Shown here: piece after piece, positions 18,292-27,559 of the stretch
Layout of the letters: the number at the start of each line of letters is the position of its first letter
Numbering within the stretch: position 1 is the stretch's first letter
Assembly (NCBI RefSeq): GCF_025979705.1
Contig: NZ_CP110136.1
Coordinates: 248,001-312,000, forward strand
Source of the DNA: Hymenobacter sp. YIM 151858-1
GTDB lineage: Bacteria > Bacteroidota > Bacteroidia > Cytophagales > Hymenobacteraceae
Length of the DNA stretch: 64,000 bases
Direction of reading: 5' to 3'
Notes under the pieces: model-generated
The model's database searches: none
What the model was told of the DNA's origin: nothing
Seen by the model: only the letters and a program-made list of their open reading frames with translations
Position numbers and translations under genes: made by a program

Positions 18292-18477
18292 CTAGCACCA
18301 GCGGCTCATCTTGAAGCCGGGCGAGGCGGGTTGGGTGCGTTCGGGAGCGGTTTCGGGTTCGGCCTGGCCGGGCTGCTGCGAACGGCGCGGGCGCGGCGAA
18401 CGGAGCGGATCGGCGGGGCGGGCAGGGGGCAGGCCCACGTGCGAATCGGAAGCAGGATGAATCGGATGCTTGATCAT
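18292..18477 (-). CDS. Possible small Pro/Arg-rich protein
   Basis: A 61-residue frame ('MIKHPIHPASDSHVGLPPAR...') ending SRWC. It ends just before the bidirectional hairpin at 18224-18269, as a real minus-strand gene would, and starts next to a less GC-rich upstream stretch. No domain, no clear ribosome site, and codon signal is weak at this size. It could be spurious. Confidence 0.35.
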   Translation of the reverse strand: MIKHPIHPASDSHVGLPPARPADPLRSPRPRRSQQPGQAEPETAPERTQPASPGFKMSRWC

Positions 18478-18669
18478 AGCGGTAAGTAGTAATGGCAGAT
18501 ACCCGGTCAGCCAAGTGGGTGGCTGCGAGGTAGGTATACGCAACCGCGGCGGGAGCGGCTGTGCTTTGGGATGGTTTTTCTGCCAGCGTGCCCGCAGTCG
18601 CTAAGCCATAGCTCATCGTTTCGCGTACATGGCCCTAGGTGCTTTGGCGCCTGCCTGCTTGTTTTGACC

Positions 18670-19509
18670 ATGGAACTTCGTCCGAAAGACACCTCGCCGA
18701 GCTGGCGGCGCACTGCCTACGGCGTCATTTTTGAAGCCGATACCCCCGCCGGCCGTGCTTTCGACGTGGCGCTGCTGTGGGCTATTTTGCTGAGCGTGCT
18801 GGCCGTGATGCTCGAAAGCGTGCGTTCCATCAACGCCAGCTACGGGCAATTGCTGCGCGCCATCGAGTGGTTTTTCACGGGCGTTTTCCTCATCGAGTAC
18901 CTCGCGCGCCTGATTGTGGTGCGCCGTCCGCTGGCCTACGCGCTCAGCCCGCTTGGCATCATCGATTTCCTGGCCATTGTGCCCACGCTGCTCAGCCTCG
19001 TAATGATAGGCAGCCAGTACCTGCTGGTGATTCGCACGCTGCGCCTGCTGCGCGTGTTCCGCATATTCAAGCTGGGGCACTTTGTGGGCGAAGGCGAATT
19101 TATCGTGGAAGCCCTGAAAGCCAGCCGGTTTAAAATTATGGTGTTCCTGACGGCAGTGCTTACCATTGTCATCATTGTGGGCACGCTGATGTACGTGATT
19201 GAGGGCGGCGCCAACGGCTTCACGAGCATTCCGCAGAGCATTTACTGGGCCATCGTAACGGTTACCACGGTGGGCTACGGCGATATTTCGCCTGTAACCA
19301 TGATGGGCCGCACCCTGGCCTCGGTGCTCATGATTTTGGGCTACGCCATTATTGCGGTGCCCACGGGCATAGTGTCGGCGCAAATGGCCAGCGCCACCCG
19401 CCCGGCCCTAGGTGCGCCTGCTTACAAACAGGTGGTGTGCCACGTGTGCCAGGCCGCCGAGCACCGCCCCGACGCCGGTTTTTGCTGGCGTTGCGGCGAG
19501 CATCTGTAA
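18670..19509 (+). CDS. Voltage-gated-type potassium channel with C-terminal zinc-ribbon-like tail
   Basis: 279 residues with six transmembrane segments. An S4-like helix carries regularly spaced arginines (about 122-135, RTLRLLRVFRIFKL). The pore loop holds the potassium selectivity filter TVGYGD at 200-205. This is the Ion_trans family in its short bacterial form. The cytoplasmic tail ends with two CxxC pairs ('CHVCQ' and 'CWRC'), a likely zinc ribbon that most bacterial channels lack. The start at 18670 is chosen because the extra 33 upstream residues are not conserved-looking. It is probably monocistronic. Confidence 0.92.
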   Translation: MELRPKDTSPSWRRTAYGVIFEADTPAGRAFDVALLWAILLSVLAVMLESVRSINASYGQLLRAIEWFFTGVFLIEYLARLIVVRRPLAYALSPLGIIDFLAIVPTLLSLVMIGSQYLLVIRTLRLLRVFRIFKLGHFVGEGEFIVEALKASRFKIMVFLTAVLTIVIIVGTLMYVIEGGANGFTSIPQSIYWAIVTVTTVGYGDISPVTMMGRTLASVLMILGYAIIAVPTGIVSAQMASATRPALGAPAYKQVVCHVCQAAEHRPDAGFCWRCGEHL

Positions 19510-19609
19510 GCGCAGCGGGGCGGTTGGCGCGGGCCCACGGCCAACACTTTGGGGTATGTTGCGGCCGCCTACCCAGGGCTGCTGAGTGGGGCACTGCGCA
19601 GCGTGGCTG

Positions 19610-19617
19610 TATTTTTG
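19610..19617 (+). promoter_or_regulatory. Bacteroidota -7 promoter box
   Basis: TATTTTTG matches TAnnTTTG and lies about 85 bases before the carboxypeptidase-regulatory-like gene. No good -33 TTG at the usual distance. Confidence 0.4.
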
Positions 19618-19700
19618 CAGGCCGGATGCATGTTTTCGGGGCTGGCTGGCGTTGTAGCAAGCACCTGGTTTAGGTTTCACATCAACAACCGTTCGCAGTT

Positions 19701-20981
19701 TTGGCTTTATCTGATTTTCCGACGACGGCCTTCGGCCGGTTGCTTTCGCGCGTAGGCTGGCCCAGCGCCGGCGCCTTGCTCGTTTTGTTGCTCGCCCTGG
19801 GGGCGGTAGCGCCGGCACAGGCCCAGTACATTATCCGGGGCGTGGTGGTGGATAAGGACACCCAGGAGCCGCTGCCCTTCGTGAGTATCGGCGTGAAAAA
19901 CTCCACCAAAGGCACCGCCAGCAACGTAAGCGGCGAGTTTCAGCTGAACGTGTCGCAGCTGCCGCAAACGCTCGTGTTCAGCGAAATTGCCCACGTGCGC
20001 GACACCGTGCGCGTTACCAGCATCGATCAGCCCCTGAAGGTGAGCCTGGCTACCACGGCCATTACGCTGCCCGAAGTGAAGGTGGGCAGCTACGCCTACC
20101 AGCTGGTAGACCGCGCGTACCGCCAGATGCAGCGCAACTACGGGCAGAAGTACTACGGCCAGGCCTTTTACCGCCAGATTACGCGCATCGATAACGGGCC
20201 TACCGAGTTGCAGGAAGTAATCTGGAACGTGAAAACCAACCCGGCCCGCATCGAGGGCACGGCCATTGCGCAGGGCCGCTTTGCGGGCAAGCAGGCGGCC
20301 ATGAACTTCAGCAACTTTTCGCTCTACACCAAGTCGTTCGGGTTGTACGACCCGCGCGCCGACAGCACCGTGAGCCTGGCCCTGTTCAGCCCCAACGTGG
20401 TGAAAAACTACAACGTGGAGCTGGTGCGCGTGCTCGGCGACGACAGCAGCGGCGTGGCCGAAATCAACTTCGAAACCCGCCCCGAGCTGAAGAAATACAA
20501 GGCCGAAGGCACCGTCTGGATTGACGTGGAAACCTACAAGGTGAAGCGCTACAAATTCACGACGCCCAACTTCACTACCACGCTCAGCAACCCGAGCTAC
20601 AAGGTGGATAACTCCAAGCTGAGCATTGATATGGTGTTTCAGGACAGCGACGCGCCCGTGGCCCCGCTCGACCACATGCAGGTAAACCTGACCACCGACC
20701 TGGTGCGCCCCGGCATGCCGAAAGCGGCCATCAGCGTGGAGTCGTTCACGTTTTTCTACGACACCACCAAGCAGCCCGGCAACGTGCGCTACGCCCGCGT
20801 AAGCGCCAACGAAAACGACCTGCAGGCCATTCGGAGCGTGAAATACGACCCCGAGTTTTGGGCCAACAACCCCGTGGTGCAGCGCACCCCCGTGGAGGAC
20901 GAGGTGATTCAGTCGTTCGAAAAGGCCGGGGCGTTTGGCACCATGGTAACCAAGCCTGCCAAGCCCGCCCAACGCCGCTAG
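19701..20981 (+). CDS. Carboxypeptidase-regulatory-like domain protein, secreted
   Basis: Up to 426 residues. A hydrophobic export segment ends 'APAQAQ', then 'IIRGVVVDKDTQEPLPFVSIGVKNSTKGTASNVSGEF' is a carboxypeptidase-D regulatory-like beta-sandwich. The remaining 300 residues look like an outer-membrane-associated lipocalin or DUF-type beta-rich domain ('ARIEGTAIAQGRF', 'KAEGTVWIDVETYKVKRYKF'), common in Bacteroidota but of unknown role. No ATG precedes the signal peptide; the start must be TTG, either at 19701 or at 19740. The exact start is uncertain. The stop is four bases from a CCTAGG that begins a large repeat. Confidence 0.85.
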   Translation: MALSDFPTTAFGRLLSRVGWPSAGALLVLLLALGAVAPAQAQYIIRGVVVDKDTQEPLPFVSIGVKNSTKGTASNVSGEFQLNVSQLPQTLVFSEIAHVRDTVRVTSIDQPLKVSLATTAITLPEVKVGSYAYQLVDRAYRQMQRNYGQKYYGQAFYRQITRIDNGPTELQEVIWNVKTNPARIEGTAIAQGRFAGKQAAMNFSNFSLYTKSFGLYDPRADSTVSLALFSPNVVKNYNVELVRVLGDDSSGVAEINFETRPELKKYKAEGTVWIDVETYKVKRYKFTTPNFTTTLSNPSYKVDNSKLSIDMVFQDSDAPVAPLDHMQVNLTTDLVRPGMPKAAISVESFTFFYDTTKQPGNVRYARVSANENDLQAIRSVKYDPEFWANNPVVQRTPVEDEVIQSFEKAGAFGTMVTKPAKPAQRR

Positions 20982-20988
20982 GTACCTA

Positions 20989-21373
20989 GGGGCCTCACGG
21001 GACTGCTACGGGGCACGGCCCCCTCTCCGAGGGAGAGGGGGAGCCAGCCGTCAGCAACGATTTCGTTCAACGATTGCGGGGCCGCCGAACCAAGTTCGGC
21101 GGCCCCGCCGCGTTTCCGGCCCCTAGGTCCTGTAGCGCGGAAATCCGTTCCGCGACGCGCCACGGGCGCGTATCCGGTACCGCGCGGTGCCCCATACGCG
21201 CCGGTGGCGCGTCGCGGAACGGATTTCCGCGCTACACGGGGCGGCGGCGCAGGCGCGAGCCGCAGCCGCCGCAATCGTTGCTGACGGCCGCGCCGCCGTG
21301 GCTCCCCCTCTCTATGACGTCGCGCATGGAGCGAGGTAGGGGGCCGTGCCCCGTAGGGGTCCCGTGAGGCCCC
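20989..21373. repeat. Compound inverted repeat with nested hairpins
   Basis: Outer arms 20989-21060 and 21275-21373 are reverse complements apart from a short interruption in the right arm ('gcgccgccg' and a divergent 'atgacgtcgcgcatg' stretch). Inside lie two further perfect hairpins: 21077-21107 (14-base arms around CAA) and 21131-21236 (separate entry). The structure fills the spacer between two plus-strand genes. No open frame of quality is inside. Confidence 0.85.
21131..21236. repeat. GTAGCGCGGA inverted repeat, long copy nested in another element
   Basis: Arms of about 40 bases beginning 'tgtagcgcggaaatccg' and ending with the reverse complement. It shares its terminal ten bases with the element at 17684. 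It sits between the arms of the larger inverted repeat, as if inserted into it. Confidence 0.85.
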
Positions 21374-21433
21374 AAAACAATCAGCCGGCAGGCCGGTAGT
21401 GCACCTGTTCCGCATTCATCTACGCTCGGGCTC

Positions 21434-22072
21434 ATGCACCACCTCACCGCCGCCGACATTCAGGCTTTTGATAAGATTTACCGCCTCAACCTCGTCAACA
21501 GCATCACGGGCTACAAACCGGCCAACCTCATCGGCACCACCGACGGGCAGGGCGCTACCAACGTGGCCATTTTCAGCTCGGTGGTGCACCTCGGCTCCGA
21601 CCCCGCCGTGCTGGGCATGGTAACGCGCCCCACCACCGTGCCGCGGCACACCTACGAAAACATCCGGAGCACGGGCTGCTACACCATCAACCACGTGCAC
21701 GAGGGCTTTGTGGCGGCGGCGCACTACACCTCGGCCAACTTTGCGCGCGAGGAGTCGGAGTTTGCGGCCTGTGGCCTCACGCCCAGCTACCGCCACGAGT
21801 TTCCGGCGCCTTACGTCGCCGAAAGCCAGATCAGCATCGGGTTGCGCCTGCAGGAGGAGGTGCCCATTCGGCTGAACGGCACGGTGCTGCTCATCGGCAG
21901 CGTGGAACACGTGTACCTGGCCCCCGAGGTGCTGCAACCCGATGGCTCGTTGCACCTAGGGGCCGTGGCCGATGTCTGCATCAGCGGCCTCGATGGCTAC
22001 CACCGCGTGGAGCCCCTGGCCCGCTACGCCTTTGCCCGCGCCGGCCAAGGCCCGCAGCGCATTGCGGAGTAG
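21434..22072 (+). CDS. Flavin reductase-like (FMN-binding split-barrel) protein
   Basis: 212 residues matching the flavin reductase-like domain: an early 'GYKPANLIGTTDGQGATNVAIFSSVVHLGSDPAVLGMVTRP' substrate/FMN segment and 'ENIRSTGCYTINHVHEGFVAAAHYTS' with the conserved N-terminal barrel pattern. Such enzymes bind FMN and use NAD(P)H or pass electrons to partner oxygenases. No oxygenase gene is next door. The start ATG at 21434 fits the family length. Confidence 0.88.
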   Translation: MHHLTAADIQAFDKIYRLNLVNSITGYKPANLIGTTDGQGATNVAIFSSVVHLGSDPAVLGMVTRPTTVPRHTYENIRSTGCYTINHVHEGFVAAAHYTSANFAREESEFAACGLTPSYRHEFPAPYVAESQISIGLRLQEEVPIRLNGTVLLIGSVEHVYLAPEVLQPDGSLHLGAVADVCISGLDGYHRVEPLARYAFARAGQGPQRIAE

Positions 22073-22223
22073 CGGAATGGAGCGCGCAACGGATTTGCGG
22101 GCGGCCGTTGGTACGGTTTTTAACTCAACAATTGTCCGCGCGGCCTGGTGTGGCCGTATGTTAGCAGCCGTGCACGCTGCGGGCGCCTTTGGGCGTTTAG
22201 TAGCCGAGTGCCGTTCTTGATCT

Positions 22224-23498
22224 ATGCCCCAACGTTTTTCACTGATTTGGTTGCGCTTGTGCCTGGTTGCCCTAGGTGGCCTGGGGGCCTTGTGCGCGCA
22301 TGCGCAGCAGCGGCCCGATACCACCAAACGGCCCGATGCGCCCATCCGCAACATTCAGCTCGAAAACGTGGAGGTGTCGCCCACGGCCATCAACACCAAA
22401 AGTTGGCTGCTGCTCGACAAGGAAATCCAGCTGGAGCTCGACGGGGCCGTGCGCAACCTCTACAACTTCAAGTACGACAAGGCCGAAAAGCAATTTCGCT
22501 CGCTCCGCCGCCGCTACCCCGAGCACCCCATGCCGTACTTTTTGCTGGGCCTGAGCCAGTGGTGGAAAATCGTGCCCAGCAACGTGCAAACCAAGCTCTA
22601 CGACAAGGTCTTTTTTGCCTACATGGACACCACCATCAGCAAAGGCGAAACCTTGTATAAGCAGGATAAGCAGAACTACGAGGCGTGCTTTTTTCTGTCG
22701 GCCGCGTACGGGTTTGCCGCAAGGCTAAACGCCGAGCGGGCCAACTGGCGCAAAGCCACCGTGTACAGCAAAGAAGCCCTCGATTACCTGGCCCGCAGCC
22801 AGGAGGCCAACGGCCTGAGCCCCGAGTTTTTGTTTGGCCAGGCTTTGTTTAACTATTACCAGGTGTGGATTGCCGAAAACTACCCGCTGCTGCGCCCGGT
22901 AATGCTGTTTTTCCCGAAGGGCAACCGCGACCTAGGGCTGCGCCAGCTGCGCAACGTGGCCGATAACGGCTTTTACACCGGCACCGAGGCCAAGTTCTTC
23001 CTGATGAAGATCTTGTACAACGACGAAAACAAGCCCACCGAAGCCCTGCCCGTAGCCCGCGACCTGGCCGCTAACTACCCCGACAACGCCTACTTCCAGC
23101 GCTTCTACGCCCTGGCCTGCTACAACCGCGGCGAGTACGACGAATGCGAGCGGGTAAGCCGCGAAATTCTTGAAAAGCTTAACAAAGGCATGCCTGGCTA
23201 CGAGGCCATCAGCGGCCGCTACGCCACGTACTTTTTGGGCTGGCTGATGGAGCACCGCTACGACAACTCCGAAAAGGCTGCCGAATACTTCCAGCGCTGC
23301 ATCGTGTTTGCCGAAAGCACCGGCGAAACCGAACAAGGCTTTTACGTGCTGGCCCACCGCCACCTCGCCCGCATTGCCGCCGACCGCTCCGACGTGGCCA
23401 CGGCCCGCCGCTATTACAACGTAGTAAAGGACAAAGCCCCGCGCAACTCGCCCGAGTACCGCGAGGCCCGCGCTTACCTTAAACAGCACAAAAAATAG
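22224..23498 (+). CDS. Secreted tetratricopeptide-like repeat protein
   Basis: 424 residues with a signal peptide ending 'CAHAQQ'. The mature protein is all-helical with TPR-like pairs, for example 'KYDKAEKQFRSLRRRYPEHPMPYFLLG', 'LRNVADNGFYTGTEAKFFLMKILY' and 'EKAAEYFQRCIVFAESTGETEQGFYVLAHRHLARI'. TPR proteins act as scaffolds; the partner is unknown here. It is followed by a strong hairpin and appears to be a single-gene unit. Confidence 0.85.
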   Translation: MPQRFSLIWLRLCLVALGGLGALCAHAQQRPDTTKRPDAPIRNIQLENVEVSPTAINTKSWLLLDKEIQLELDGAVRNLYNFKYDKAEKQFRSLRRRYPEHPMPYFLLGLSQWWKIVPSNVQTKLYDKVFFAYMDTTISKGETLYKQDKQNYEACFFLSAAYGFAARLNAERANWRKATVYSKEALDYLARSQEANGLSPEFLFGQALFNYYQVWIAENYPLLRPVMLFFPKGNRDLGLRQLRNVADNGFYTGTEAKFFLMKILYNDENKPTEALPVARDLAANYPDNAYFQRFYALACYNRGEYDECERVSREILEKLNKGMPGYEAISGRYATYFLGWLMEHRYDNSEKAAEYFQRCIVFAESTGETEQGFYVLAHRHLARIAADRSDVATARRYYNVVKDKAPRNSPEYREARAYLKQHKK

Positions 23499-23543
23499 CT
23501 GCGCCCTAGGTGCCCGGGCACCTGCCACGTGAAAACACCTGAA

Positions 23544-23585
23544 AGGCCCGCGGGGCACCAGCTACAGTTGGTGCCCCGCGGGCCT
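23544..23585 (+). terminator. GC-rich hairpin after TPR-like gene
   Basis: Perfect 17-base arms (23544-23560 and 23569-23585) with an 8-base loop. The T run after it is weak. Confidence 0.7.
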
Positions 23586-23589
23586 CGGC

Positions 23590-24209
23590 GTGTTTGGTTA
23601 CCCCTGAAACAATGTCTGCTCAATAGAATCCGGCTGAGCCCTGCAGGCCGAAGCGCGAGGCTTGCCTGCGCACCCAAAAGGGGGAGCAGGACAGCGGTTC
23701 GAAATACCGTACTGCGGCCTAGTGCTGAATTGTTGACAGGCCGGAAGCGGCCCCGGAGCGAGGCAGCAATTGCTATCGGGTATTTCGCGGTGCCCCCATC
23801 TATTTGGGTAAATGATTGCATAAAGCACACGAGCAAAGCCTGGGCAGTTTAGCTCCGGGCTGGTTTATGTATACCGCTGGAACGAGAGGAAAAGGTCGGC
23901 GGCCTACAAAAATAATCAGCCCCAAAAAGTCAGCTTGTGCGTGATAATCAGCGCTATATAACAAAGTGGAAATATCCGGTGCGGGCGGGATAAAGTATTG
24001 ATTGCCTGAGCTAAACCGGGCCATTGGGCATAGTAGTTATCAAACAATCTTAATATTTAAATATTAAATTAATAAATATTACTTATATAGTTTGTAGTCC
24101 TATTTCTGCATCCAATAATACTACAAAGCGTATCAGGCTCCAAATGCGAAAGCAAAAAACCGAAAGCACGGCCCGCTCCGCCGGCCTGTTTTCCCTAGCC
24201 TGTACCCAT
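23590..24209. other. Intergenic region with falling GC content, no gene seen
   Basis: About 620 bases. GC drops toward the right, and 24045-24110 is strongly A/T with 'aatatttaaatatt'-type palindromes, probably the promoter region of the next gene. No credible open frame or RNA gene is recognised. Confidence 0.5.
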
Positions 24210-25499
24210 ATGAAATCCACCATACTCTGCCTTTCTTTTCTTCTGACTTCTGTGGTTGGCGCTACCCAGGCCCAAGCCCAGTGCACCTACACCTCCAAAC
24301 CCGGTGGCGGTAAGTGGAGCGACCCCAACACCTGGGTTATTTCGGGCAAAGCCGACGGCCACCTGACGCCCACCAACAACCAACAGCGCAACGGGCAAGA
24401 GGCCAGCGACAACATCATCGTCATCAACTCGGCCGTTGAGTTGGATATCGATTACAGCGTAGCCGGCGACAATGCCAAAATGGTAATTACCAGCACCGGC
24501 TCGCTCACCGACAAAGCCAACGCCCACAACCTGTACTTCGGCGAGCAAAGCGGCCCCGACATGACGCGCCTGCAGCTCGACGGCACGCTCGATGTGTACA
24601 GCATCAGCTTTTACAAGGCCGATGCGCAGCTGAGCGCTACTGCCAACCTCAGCACCGACTGCAATATTTCGCTGGCCAACCAATCGGACCTGATGGTGGC
24701 GCCCGGCGCCGAAATTGACATCGACGGCAACCTTATGGTAACGCAGGGCAACCCGCGCATCATGGGCACCGGCACGCTCTCGATCAGCGGTTGCGTACTT
24801 ACCCAGGGCAACGGCAGCCTCAACGGCCTGTTTGGCAACAGCCTGCGGGTGTGCGTGCAGGGCCAGCCCAACGACTGCGCCACCGATGGCCTGACGTGCA
24901 ACCCCCGCGTGCAGGACTACATTACCGTGAATGGCTGCGCCACTGCCGCGCCGCTGCCCGTAGAGCTGGCCAGCTTCAACGCCCGCTACGTGGGCAAGCA
25001 AGTGCAGCTGCAGTGGGTAACGGCTTCGGAAAAGAACTCGGCCAGCTTTGCGGTGGAGCGCTCCACCGATGGCAAAACCTTTGACGTGGTAACTACCGTG
25101 CGCGCCGCCGGCAACTCCTCGGCCCGCCGCGAGTACAGCGCCGTGGACAATAACATGCGCCCCGGCCTGAACTACTACCGCCTCAAGCAAACCGACCTCG
25201 ACGGCACCGCTACTACCTCGCAGGTGGTGGCCGTGCAGGCCGGCGCAGCCCAGCAGGAGCTGAGCGCCTACGGCACCCCTGGCAACCTGATTGTGGAAAT
25301 GCGCACCGACGCCGTGTGCCGCGCCATTCGGGTGATGGACAACATGGGCCGCGTGCTGCACACCGAGGTAATGCCCGATGGTGCTACCGGCCTGGTTACG
25401 CGCCAGATTCCGCTGCGCCAGAGCTTGGGCGGGGTGTACATTGTGCAGGCCGTAACCACCAACGGCACGCTCACCAAAAAAACGATGCTGCGCGACTAA
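24210..25499 (+). CDS. Secreted protein with type IX secretion C-terminal sorting domain
   Basis: 429 residues. The signal peptide ends 'TQAQAQ'. The N-terminal region 'GGGKWSDPNTWVISGKADG' resembles the G8-like 'cut-wrapped-strand' start seen in Bacteroidota surface proteins, followed by a beta-helix-like stretch of short repeats (100-250). Then comes a fibronectin-like segment ('LPVELASFNARYVGKQVQLQWVTASEKNSASFAVERS'). The last 75 residues ('RVMDNMGRVLHTEVMP' to 'GVYIVQAVTTNGTLTKKTMLRD') are a type A T9SS sorting domain. It should be exported by the gliding/secretion machinery to the surface. No enzymatic motif is visible. Confidence 0.87.
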   Translation: MKSTILCLSFLLTSVVGATQAQAQCTYTSKPGGGKWSDPNTWVISGKADGHLTPTNNQQRNGQEASDNIIVINSAVELDIDYSVAGDNAKMVITSTGSLTDKANAHNLYFGEQSGPDMTRLQLDGTLDVYSISFYKADAQLSATANLSTDCNISLANQSDLMVAPGAEIDIDGNLMVTQGNPRIMGTGTLSISGCVLTQGNGSLNGLFGNSLRVCVQGQPNDCATDGLTCNPRVQDYITVNGCATAAPLPVELASFNARYVGKQVQLQWVTASEKNSASFAVERSTDGKTFDVVTTVRAAGNSSARREYSAVDNNMRPGLNYYRLKQTDLDGTATTSQVVAVQAGAAQQELSAYGTPGNLIVEMRTDAVCRAIRVMDNMGRVLHTEVMPDGATGLVTRQIPLRQSLGGVYIVQAVTTNGTLTKKTMLRD

Positions 25500-25531
25500 C
25501 AGCCGGAGAAGGGACGTAATTACCCGGCCCG

Positions 25532-25568
25532 AAAGCCCGCGAGGTACTGCCTCGCGGGCTTTTGTTTT
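25532..25568 (+). terminator. Rho-independent terminator
   Basis: 13-base arms ('aaagcccgcgagg' with its complement) around a five-base loop, followed by TTTTGTTTT, about 30 bases after the T9SS gene stop. Confidence 0.9.
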
Positions 25569-25662
25569 GTGGGCACCTAGGGGTGTAGCAATTCGGCTAA
25601 GGCAACTGCTTTTTGGCGCGCAGAAAGCGGTTAGATTTAGGCCCTACTTCTTCTCCTCTCTC

Positions 25663-27471
25663 ATGAACAAACGTACACTCGCGGCCGGCGTGCTGGCCGG
25701 CGCCTTGCTGATGGGCTGTTCGCAGCAAACCCAGAAAGAAGCCCAGGTAGGTGGCGGTGCGCAAACCGCTACGGCCGAAAACACCCTCGGCTCGGTTTTC
25801 GACCGCTACTGGGAAGAAAACTCCAAGCTGTTTCCGTTGGAGGCCACGGCCCAGGGCGACAACCGCTACAACGACCAGCTGCCCAACGACGGCACGGTGG
25901 CCTTCCGGCAAAACCTGCAGCAGTTCTACCAGAAATACCTGACGGAGCTGCAGCAGTTCGACCGCGAAAAGCTTTCCGACAACGACAAAATCAGCTACGA
26001 CATCTTCCGCTACGACCTCGAAACCAAGCTCGAGGGCCTGAAGCTGAACACCTGGATGGTGCCGTTTCAGCAGTTTTGGGGCTTGCCGCTTACCATGGGC
26101 CAGTACGGCTCGGGCGAGGGCGTGCAGCCCTTCAAAACCGCCGAGGATTACGACAACTGGCTGGGCCGCGTGCGCGGTTTCTCGGTGTGGGCCGATACAG
26201 CTATCAGCAACTTCCGGCGCGGCATGCGCGCCGGCGTAGTGCTGCCCCGCCCGCTGGTGCAAAAGATGATTCCGCAGATGGAAGCCATGGTGGTATCCGA
26301 CCCCACGAAGAGCTTGTTCTACGGGCCCATCAACAAGTTTCCGGCTAGTGTTTCGGAGGCCGACCGCAAGCGCATTACGGAGGCGTACCGTGCCGCCATC
26401 AGCAACGAGCTGGTGCCCACGTACCGCCGCCTGGGTCAGTTCCTGGAAACGGAGTACCTGCCCAAGAGCCGCACCAGCACCGGCATTGCAGCCGTGCCCA
26501 ACGGCCCCGAAATTTACCGGTACTACGTGAAGTACTGGACCACCACCGATAAAACGCCCGACGAGATTTACCAGACGGGCTTGGCCGAGGTGAAGCGCAT
26601 CCGGACGGAGATGGAGCGCGTGAAAAACCAGGTTGGCTTTAAAGGCGACCTGAACGCGTTTTTCAACTACATGCGCACCGATAAGCGCTTTACGCCCTAC
26701 AAAACGCCCGAAGACGTACTGAACGCCTTCCGCGGCATTCAGGCCAAAATCACCCCGAACCTTCCCAAGCTGTTCGGCCGCACGCCCAAAACGCCGTTCG
26801 AGATTCGCCAGACGGAAGCTTTCCGGGCCGCTTCGGCCTCGGCCGAGTACAACCCCGGCAACCCCGACGGCTCGCGCCCGGGCATTTTCTACGTGCCCAT
26901 TCTCGACGCCAAAACCTTCAATACCACCTCGGGCATGGAGTCGCTGTTTCTGCACGAAGCCATTCCGGGCCACCACTACCAAACCTCGCTGCAGCAGGAA
27001 AACGACCAGATGCCCAAGTTCCGCCGCTTTGCGTGGTACGGCGCCATGGGCGAGGGCTGGGCTCTGTACACCGAGAGCCTGGGCAAGGAGCTAGGCCTCT
27101 ACACCGACCCATACCAGTACATGGGCGCGCTGGGCGACGAGATTCACCGCGCCATCCGGCTGGTGGTAGACGTGGGCATGCACAGCAAGAACATGACGCG
27201 CGAGCAGGCCATTAAGTACATGATGGACAACGAAGCCATCAACGAGCAGGGTGCCGTAGCCGAAATTGAGCGCTACATGGCTATTCCGGCCCAGGCACTG
27301 TCGTACAAAACCGGTTCGCTCAAAATTCAGGAGCTGCGCCGCAAGTACGAGCAGCAGTTGGGCGCCAAGTTCAGGATCAGCGACTTCCACGACGAGCTGC
27401 TGAAAGACGGTGTAATGCCGCTGGCCGTGCTGGAGCGCAAGATGGATGCCTGGGCTGCTAAGCAGCAGTAG
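25663..27471 (+). CDS. DUF885 family metallopeptidase-like lipoprotein
   Basis: 602 residues starting with a lipoprotein signal (lipobox LLMGC, Cys19). DUF885 is shown by the all-helical fold and by the zinc-binding motif HEAIPGHH (His431, Glu432, His437, His438), with the downstream 'GEGWALYTESLGKELG' that supplies the third ligand region. The family is a carboxypeptidase Taq/M32-like group of predicted metallopeptidases. Substrate unknown. An upstream extension of the frame to 25567 would place the lipoprotein signal internally, so the ATG at 25663 is preferred. Confidence 0.93.
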   Translation: MNKRTLAAGVLAGALLMGCSQQTQKEAQVGGGAQTATAENTLGSVFDRYWEENSKLFPLEATAQGDNRYNDQLPNDGTVAFRQNLQQFYQKYLTELQQFDREKLSDNDKISYDIFRYDLETKLEGLKLNTWMVPFQQFWGLPLTMGQYGSGEGVQPFKTAEDYDNWLGRVRGFSVWADTAISNFRRGMRAGVVLPRPLVQKMIPQMEAMVVSDPTKSLFYGPINKFPASVSEADRKRITEAYRAAISNELVPTYRRLGQFLETEYLPKSRTSTGIAAVPNGPEIYRYYVKYWTTTDKTPDEIYQTGLAEVKRIRTEMERVKNQVGFKGDLNAFFNYMRTDKRFTPYKTPEDVLNAFRGIQAKITPNLPKLFGRTPKTPFEIRQTEAFRAASASAEYNPGNPDGSRPGIFYVPILDAKTFNTTSGMESLFLHEAIPGHHYQTSLQQENDQMPKFRRFAWYGAMGEGWALYTESLGKELGLYTDPYQYMGALGDEIHRAIRLVVDVGMHSKNMTREQAIKYMMDNEAINEQGAVAEIERYMAIPAQALSYKTGSLKIQELRRKYEQQLGAKFRISDFHDELLKDGVMPLAVLERKMDAWAAKQQ

Positions 27472-27489
27472 CACCTAGGGCCCCCGTGC

Positions 27490-27526
27490 AAAAAGCCCCG
27501 CGCCGTTGCTGGCGCGGGGCTTTTTG
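27490..27526. terminator. Bidirectional terminator
   Basis: Hairpin 'aaaaagccccgcgcc' and its complement, with T runs on both strands, between the DUF885 gene and a possible small minus-strand gene. Confidence 0.9.
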
Positions 27527-27559
27527 CTGGCTGCCGGGCTGGCCGGGGCCCGTGGGCAC

